A DNA stretch of 32,363 bases. Origin: Gammaproteobacteria bacterium (GTDB lineage Bacteria > Pseudomonadota > Gammaproteobacteria > Steroidobacterales > GCA-2729495). This document shows positions 27,487 through 32,363 of the stretch, piece after piece. The first letter of the stretch is position 1. The number at the start of each line of letters is the position of its first letter. The translations under genes and the position numbers were made by a program. Below the pieces are notes generated by a model. The model ran no database searches. It saw nothing but the letters and a program-made list of their open reading frames with translations, and had not been told where the DNA came from. The DNA lies in assembly GCA_004357495.1 (NCBI GenBank), contig SMWD01000003.1, positions 1 to 32,363 of the forward strand, read 5' to 3'.

Positions 27487-27869
27487 GTATCGCCGGGCGA
27501 GCAGCCTTCGTGAGCCTGGTCCTGTTGCTGTCCGGCGGACTGCGCGCCGGGGAGATCGTACCCGCATGGCCGGAAGTGGATGCGGCGCCGGCAGCGGAGG
27601 AACCGGTCGAGCGCCCGGAGGCCACCGGGCAGCGCTACCTGACGGACCGGATGGAGCTCGAGACGACATTGATCCGCGGCAACCAGGAGCTGCCCCGGGT
27701 GCTGTACATCGTGCCCTGGAAAGATCCGTCACTCGGCAGTCTCGCCGGAAAACCGGTCAACAGCCTGATCGATGAGGTGCTGGCACCTCTGGACCGTGAC
27801 GTATTCCTGAGACAAACGAAGTATTTCGATCAATTGTATGGCGCTCCCGAGAGAGAGGTTCGGGAGTAA
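27483..27869 (+). CDS. Uncharacterised secreted protein of the TPR/ExbBD operon
   Basis: ATG at 27483 overlapping upstream stop by 4 nt; signal peptide MSIAGRAAFVSLVLLLSGGLRAGEI. Confidence 0.75.
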   Translation: MSIAGRAAFVSLVLLLSGGLRAGEIVPAWPEVDAAPAAEEPVERPEATGQRYLTDRMELETTLIRGNQELPRVLYIVPWKDPSLGSLAGKPVNSLIDEVLAPLDRDVFLRQTKYFDQLYGAPEREVRE

Positions 27870-27946
27870 TGCGAACACGGCTGCTGCGTGTTCGATTATG
27901 TAAAGACATTGTTGTTTAGTCTGGCGTTCGGAGGAGGGCGGCGGTT

Positions 27947-28600
27947 ATGGATATGTTTGCAAGCGCGATTGGATTTTTTCAGAACGGCGGGTTTTTCATG
28001 TATCCCATCGTGGTGGTATTGGCCGTCGGGCTGGCGATATCGCTCGAGCGGTATTTCTATCTGAGCAAGACCAGCGTGACCAACCGGATGGTCTGGAACA
28101 AGATCACGCCGTATATCAAGGCGGGAAAGTTTCAGGAAGCTGCGTCGGTTACCGAGAAGTCGAAGAGCGCGGTCGGCCAGATCCTGAGCTACGGCCTGTA
28201 TCGCATCAAGGGCGCCGCGCGCCGTGATGATATCGAGAAGGCAATGGAAGAGAGCCTGATGGAGGTCATGCCGCGTCTCGAGAAACGCACGCATTACCTC
28301 GCGACGTTCGCGAACATCGCTACCTTGCTCGGCCTGCTCGGCACGATTATCGGCCTGATTCGTGCGTTCACGGCCGTGTCGGCTGCGAACCCGGCCGAGA
28401 AAGCCGACCTGTTGTCGGCCAGTATCTCGGTCGCGATGAACACGACGGCATTTGGCCTGATGGTGGCGATTCCGTTGCTGCTGATGCACACCGTGTTACA
28501 GAGCAAGACCACGGAGATCGTCGACAGTCTCGAGATGGTTGCCGTCAAGTTCCTGAATGCCGTCGACGAGTGCCGTCGCGGCGCGCAGAAGACCGCATGA
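27947..28600 (+). CDS. MotA/TolQ/ExbB-family proton channel protein
   Basis: GGFFMYPIVVVLAVGLAISLERYFYL; FANIATLLGLLGTIIGLIRAFTAV; LLSASISVAMNTTAFGLMVAIPLLLMHTVLQSK. Confidence 0.95.
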   Translation: MDMFASAIGFFQNGGFFMYPIVVVLAVGLAISLERYFYLSKTSVTNRMVWNKITPYIKAGKFQEAASVTEKSKSAVGQILSYGLYRIKGAARRDDIEKAMEESLMEVMPRLEKRTHYLATFANIATLLGLLGTIIGLIRAFTAVSAANPAEKADLLSASISVAMNTTAFGLMVAIPLLLMHTVLQSKTTEIVDSLEMVAVKFLNAVDECRRGAQKTA

Positions 28601-29109
28601 GACGCCAGTGGCGCAGGCGCCACCGTCCCGAGGCGGTGGAGCTCAATATCACCGCCTTCATGAATTTGATGGTGATACTGGTGCCGTTTCTGCTGATCAC
28701 GGCGGTGTTCTCGCAGGTCGCGATCCTGGAGCTGACGCTGCCGTCCGCCAACGATCAGCCCGGGGTCGACGATCCTCTGACCCTGCAGCTCGAGGTCATT
28801 GTGCGCCCGACCCGACTCGAAGTCGGTGAGCGTAACCGTGGCCTGCTGACCAGTCTGCCGATGACCGAAGACGGCCAATACGACTACGCAGCGCTGCGCG
28901 ACACCCTGAAGCGGATCAAGGCGAAATATCCGGACAAGCTCGACGCCAGCATCCTGCTCGAGCCGGACATCGAATACGACGTACTCGTGCAGGTCATGGA
29001 TACCGTCCGGCTCTACGAGGCGGTCGACGCCGGCGCCGGGGTCATCAAGGCAGAACTGTTCCCGGAAATTTCGATCGGCGATGCGCCGGTGCTGGCGCAG
29101 GAAGGCTAA
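28597..29109 (+). CDS. ExbD/TolR-family protein, TM Asp replaced by Asn
   Basis: VELNITAFMNLMVILVPFLLITAVFSQVAILELTLPSAND; ATG 28597 overlaps upstream stop by 4 nt. Confidence 0.9.
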   Translation: MRRQWRRRHRPEAVELNITAFMNLMVILVPFLLITAVFSQVAILELTLPSANDQPGVDDPLTLQLEVIVRPTRLEVGERNRGLLTSLPMTEDGQYDYAALRDTLKRIKAKYPDKLDASILLEPDIEYDVLVQVMDTVRLYEAVDAGAGVIKAELFPEISIGDAPVLAQEG

Positions 29110-29111
29110 CG

Positions 29112-29648
29112 ATGCTGATGTCGCAACGCGCCAGGCGCATGCAGCGTCGCAATGACAAGGGCAAAAAGGCAGTTGCCCTGAATCTCGTGTCGCTGATGGA
29201 TATTTTCACCATCCTCGTATTCTTCCTGCTGGTGAATTCGGGGCAGGTCGAAGTGCTGCCGAACGCGAAGGACATTACGTTGCCACAATCGGTGGCCGAG
29301 CAGAAAGCGCGTGAGACCGTCATCATTACCGTGACCGGTGATGACATTCTCGTGCAGGGCCGGGCCGTGGCCCGCGTCAGTGACGTGCTGGCGCAGCCGG
29401 ACATGGTCATCGCGGGCCTCGAAGCCGCGCTGCGCAGCCAGAGCGACCGCGTTTTGCGAGCAGACACGCTCAGCAAAATCGAGGACCGCGAAGTCACGAT
29501 CATGGGTGACAAGGCATTGCCCTATAAATTATTGAAACGCGTCATGGCGACCTGCATGGCGGCGGACTATGGGCAGATCTCGCTGGCGGTCATGCGCAGG
29601 TCCGATTCGATGCAGGCAGCGGCCGCCACGCTTGGGGCGCAGGGCTAG
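29112..29648 (+). CDS. ExbD/TolR-family protein, TM Asp retained
   Basis: VALNLVSLMDIFTILVFFLLVNSGQVEVLPNAKDITLP. Confidence 0.92.
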   Translation: MLMSQRARRMQRRNDKGKKAVALNLVSLMDIFTILVFFLLVNSGQVEVLPNAKDITLPQSVAEQKARETVIITVTGDDILVQGRAVARVSDVLAQPDMVIAGLEAALRSQSDRVLRADTLSKIEDREVTIMGDKALPYKLLKRVMATCMAADYGQISLAVMRRSDSMQAAAATLGAQG

Positions 29649-29650
29649 GC

Positions 29651-30592
29651 ATGGCAGCGGTTATTCAATATCGAACCTATGCACTGGCCTGGGATTTCGC
29701 CCGGGAAGATGGCGATCGATTGCGCAGGATCACCAGGAAGGTATTCACCGCAACGTTCGTCCTCACGGTGCTGCTGTCGCTGTTGCCGATTCCCGAAGTG
29801 GATCACACCGACGCGGACCGCATTCCGCCGCGCTTCGCCCGGCTGATTCTGGACCAGCCAAAGCCGCCGCCACCGCCGCCGGTCGTGCAGGCGACGCCCG
29901 AGGAGCCCAGGCTCGTCGAGCAGAAGAAGCCTGAACCCCTCGTCAAGAAAAAGCCCGAGCCGAAACCGATCGACAAGACGAAGGAGGCGCGCAAGAAGGC
30001 CTCCGTCGCGGGCCTGCTGCCGTTCGCCGACGACCTGGCGGAGCTGCGCGATAACCGGGCCATCGCGAGCGTCAAGACCGATCGCGAGCTCGCGGGCGCG
30101 GCCGGCGAGGCGCAGCGGGCCGAGCGCTCGATGATTACTTCGAAGGCAGGCAAGGGCAGCGGCGGCATCAACACGGCCGCGATGAGCCGGGACACCGGCG
30201 GCGCGGGCCTGGATACCGATATGGCGACGACGGCCGTATCGAGTACGGTCGCCGGCCTTCAAGCCGCATCGACGCTCAGGCGACCCGACGCGATCGGGGC
30301 GCCGGCCCGCAGTCGCGAAGAGATCGAGATGATCTTCGATCAGAACAAGGGTGCGATCTACGCGTTGTACAACCGCGCGCTGCGTCGCGATCCGACCCTG
30401 CAGGGCAAGATGGTCCTGAGGCTGACGATCGAGCCGTCGGGCGCGGTCTCGATGTGCGAGGTCGTGTCGAGCGAGATCGAAGACGAGGAAATGCAACGCA
30501 AGCTGATCAAGCGCATCAAGCTGTTCCGATTCGAGCAGAAGGACGTCGCGCGAATCACCACGACAAAGCCGATCGACTTCTTCCCGGCGTAA
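29651..30592 (+). CDS. TonB-like protein with AgmX/PglI-type C-terminal domain
   Basis: One N-terminal TM, Pro-rich linker QPKPPPPPPVVQ...KKPEPLVKKKPEPKPIDK; C-terminal IFDQNKGAIYALYNRALRRDPTLQGKMVLRLTIEPSGAVSMCEVVSSEI. Confidence 0.88.
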   Translation: MAAVIQYRTYALAWDFAREDGDRLRRITRKVFTATFVLTVLLSLLPIPEVDHTDADRIPPRFARLILDQPKPPPPPPVVQATPEEPRLVEQKKPEPLVKKKPEPKPIDKTKEARKKASVAGLLPFADDLAELRDNRAIASVKTDRELAGAAGEAQRAERSMITSKAGKGSGGINTAAMSRDTGGAGLDTDMATTAVSSTVAGLQAASTLRRPDAIGAPARSREEIEMIFDQNKGAIYALYNRALRRDPTLQGKMVLRLTIEPSGAVSMCEVVSSEIEDEEMQRKLIKRIKLFRFEQKDVARITTTKPIDFFPA

Positions 30593-30699
30593 ATCCATAT
30601 ACGGCCGCACCAGACCGAGGTTTGTCCTGAAGATAAGTTGATAAACTTGATATAAATGATTGATTATTCTCAATATTATTTTTCCTAATAAGGCAGTCT

Positions 30700-30728
30700 T
30701 TGACATGGACAGCCAAAGGCGCTAATTT
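30700..30728 (+). promoter_or_regulatory. Candidate sigma70 promoter upstream of the PEP-CTERM-like gene
   Basis: TTGACA (30700-30705), 17-bp spacer, TAATTT (30723-30728); lies in an AT-rich intergenic region. Confidence 0.4.
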
Positions 30729-30856
30729 ATTACCACGCCCTTCCAACCGATGACGCAATCTCGATTAGATCGGCGCTATAAAAACTAGTAAATCGAATTG
30801 GCGAGGCGATGCGTTCGCGCTCATTAGCCTTCGCATGATTAAGGGGGATTCCGCCG

Positions 30857-31594
30857 ATGATTAATTCTTCGCCGCCAGAGCGACTGGCAATCGCATTTGT
30901 GGCCATGATCGCGCTGCTTGCTTTCGGGACGGTTAATGCTGCGACCGTGACGCTGAACTTTGACACCAGTTTCGGGGACCCGCTTGATACGGAGACCCAA
31001 GCGCCGGAGGGGCCGACGCCGTGGTTCACGGCGGAATTCGTCGATTCAGCCCCAGGGGAGGTCGAGTTGGTGATGACGGTATCGGGGGCGGTCGGCGTCG
31101 CCGACGTGACGGATATATATTTCAATCTCGATCCCGTTATGGATGCGACCGATCTGACGTTCACGCGCACCGGCGGAACGGGACCAACCGCGGCAGACAC
31201 GGCGATCAGTACGGGTACCGACGCTTTTCAGGCGGATTCAGACGGACTCTACGACATTCTGTTCGACCTTCCGCCACCACCGGGTAGCAACTCAAAGAGG
31301 TTTAATGCGGGCGAGACGCTCGAGTACACGATCATCGGTGCAGCATCTGCTGCTGCATTGACGGCGAGTTCATTCAATTTCCTGTCGACGCCCCAGGATC
31401 CACCGAATGACAACGGACCGTTCCTGGCCGCGGCGAAATTTGGTTCTACCGGCACCGCCGGTAACTGCCTGGGTGGAGAGGGCGCGTGTAGTGACTGGAT
31501 CGCAGCGACGCCGATACCGATTCCCGCGGCGGCGTGGCTGTTCGGCAGTGCCTTGGGGCTGCTTGTCTGGACGCGTCGGCGCCGCAGCGCCTGA
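30857..31594 (+). CDS. VPLPA/PEP-CTERM-like sorting-domain secreted protein
   Basis: Signal peptide (ALAFGTVNA) and C-terminal IPIPAAAWLFGSALGLLVWTRRRRSA tripartite signal. Confidence 0.85.
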   Translation: MINSSPPERLAIAFVAMIALLAFGTVNAATVTLNFDTSFGDPLDTETQAPEGPTPWFTAEFVDSAPGEVELVMTVSGAVGVADVTDIYFNLDPVMDATDLTFTRTGGTGPTAADTAISTGTDAFQADSDGLYDILFDLPPPPGSNSKRFNAGETLEYTIIGAASAAALTASSFNFLSTPQDPPNDNGPFLAAAKFGSTGTAGNCLGGEGACSDWIAATPIPIPAAAWLFGSALGLLVWTRRRRSA

Positions 31595-31629
31595 AACGCA
31601 TTCTTCCGACGGGGCCCACCCCACGGAAC

Positions 31630-31659
31630 AAAAAACCCGGCCTGATGGCCGGGTTTTTT
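31630..31659. terminator. Bidirectional intrinsic terminator
   Basis: AAAAAACCCGGCC-TGAT-GGCCGGGTTTTTT: perfect 13-bp stem with A/T tracts, between convergent genes. Confidence 0.95.
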
Positions 31660-31660
31660 G

Positions 31661-32363
31661 CTACAGCTCGCTGCACGAGGAACCGAACGCAAAACAAGTG
31701 TAGCAGCGGTGATGGCGCATCCGGACGCGCCGGCCCTGTGCCTCGGCCAGCGTGGCGCCGAGGTCGTACTCCGGATCGTCATCCACGAGCGTGCAGGCGT
31801 AAACCCGCATCTGGCCGTTCTTCTTGATGACCATCTTGCTGAACGCGCACATGAATTGCCTGCGTGTGTCCTCGGTCTGGTAGCGCGTCATGCAGCTTTC
31901 GGTGACGTCGGGCACGTCACGATGCGCGGCCGGCACGTCAAAGTCCGGGAAGGCTACGATCCGGGTGTTGCCGGGCAGGCCGTAAGTTCGCAACAACTCG
32001 CGGTATTGATCATCGACCGATCCGCTGTCCTCGTCGGCTTCCATCTGCCGGGCGAGCGATACGTTAAAGCCCATTGTGTGCAGCGCACGCATGCCCTGGA
32101 ACGCCTTGACGAAGTTGCCGGCGCCGCGGCCTGCATCGTGGCGGTCCGGATCGGGCCAGTCGATGCTGATGCGGAACGAGATCGGGTATTTCGACCCTCG
32201 GAGCGTCTCGATATGGTGCAGGCGCTTGAGCACCGGGTCCGTACCGTTGGTCAATACCAGGCAAGGGCGCAGACTCGATGCGTAATGCAAAATGTTGACG
32301 AAATCCTTCACGATGAAAGGTTCGCCGCCGGTGAACGAGAATTGTTTTACTCCGTGCGTGACG
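31661..32363 (-). CDS. Radical SAM protein, partial (N-terminus beyond the window)
   Basis: ORF remains open upstream of the listed start: VTHGVKQFSFTGGEPFIVKDFVNIL (GGEP motif); C-terminal Cys cluster CYTCFAFGSSC. Confidence 0.85.
   Translation of the reverse strand, partial: VTHGVKQFSFTGGEPFIVKDFVNILHYASSLRPCLVLTNGTDPVLKRLHHIETLRGSKYPISFRISIDWPDPDRHDAGRGAGNFVKAFQGMRALHTMGFNVSLARQMEADEDSGSVDDQYRELLRTYGLPGNTRIVAFPDFDVPAAHRDVPDVTESCMTRYQTEDTRRQFMCAFSKMVIKKNGQMRVYACTLVDDDPEYDLGATLAEAQGRRVRMRHHRCYTCFAFGSSCSEL

Noticed and set aside
30793-30815. Sigma54 -24/-12 promoter for the PEP-CTERM-like gene
   Set aside because: TTGGCGAGGCGATGCG has 9 rather than 10 bp between GG and GC; the TTGACA-N17-TAATTT upstream is a better candidate.

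Overview
High-GC, Gammaproteobacteria-like chromosomal window with no rRNA, tRNA, CRISPR array or recognisable transposase. Left part: a SYLF/Ysc84-type protein (-), a Wzi-like outer-membrane protein, a SAM methyltransferase, a PepSY / OmpR-type regulator / PhoQ-like kinase operon, and a Trm112-like zinc-ribbon methyltransferase (-) bordered on both sides by REP-like palindromic repeats. Centre: two divergent transcription units encoding secreted c-type heme proteins. The minus unit (8109-13514) holds a one-heme protein, a LamG di-heme lipoprotein and a Tat-exported DUF1501-like protein. The plus strand opens with an 889-aa protein whose layout (beta-propeller-like N-terminus plus two separated CxxCH sites) resembles the alpha subunit of hydrazine synthase (HzsA). 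This runs into about 14 kb of tightly packed plus-strand genes: SH3/beta-barrel proteins, TlpA thioredoxin, DUF4266, DUF3570, ApbE flavin transferase, a second thioredoxin, three TPR proteins, ExbB/TolQ, two ExbD/TolR and an AgmX/PglI-like TonB-type protein. The combination looks like an Agl/Glt-like proton-driven trans-envelope machine fused to a secreted heme/flavin redox module; I rate it the most interesting system here. Right end: a VPLPA/PEP-CTERM-like protein, a perfect bidirectional terminator, and a radical SAM gene truncated by the window edge. All assignments come from reading the translations; no database search was run.
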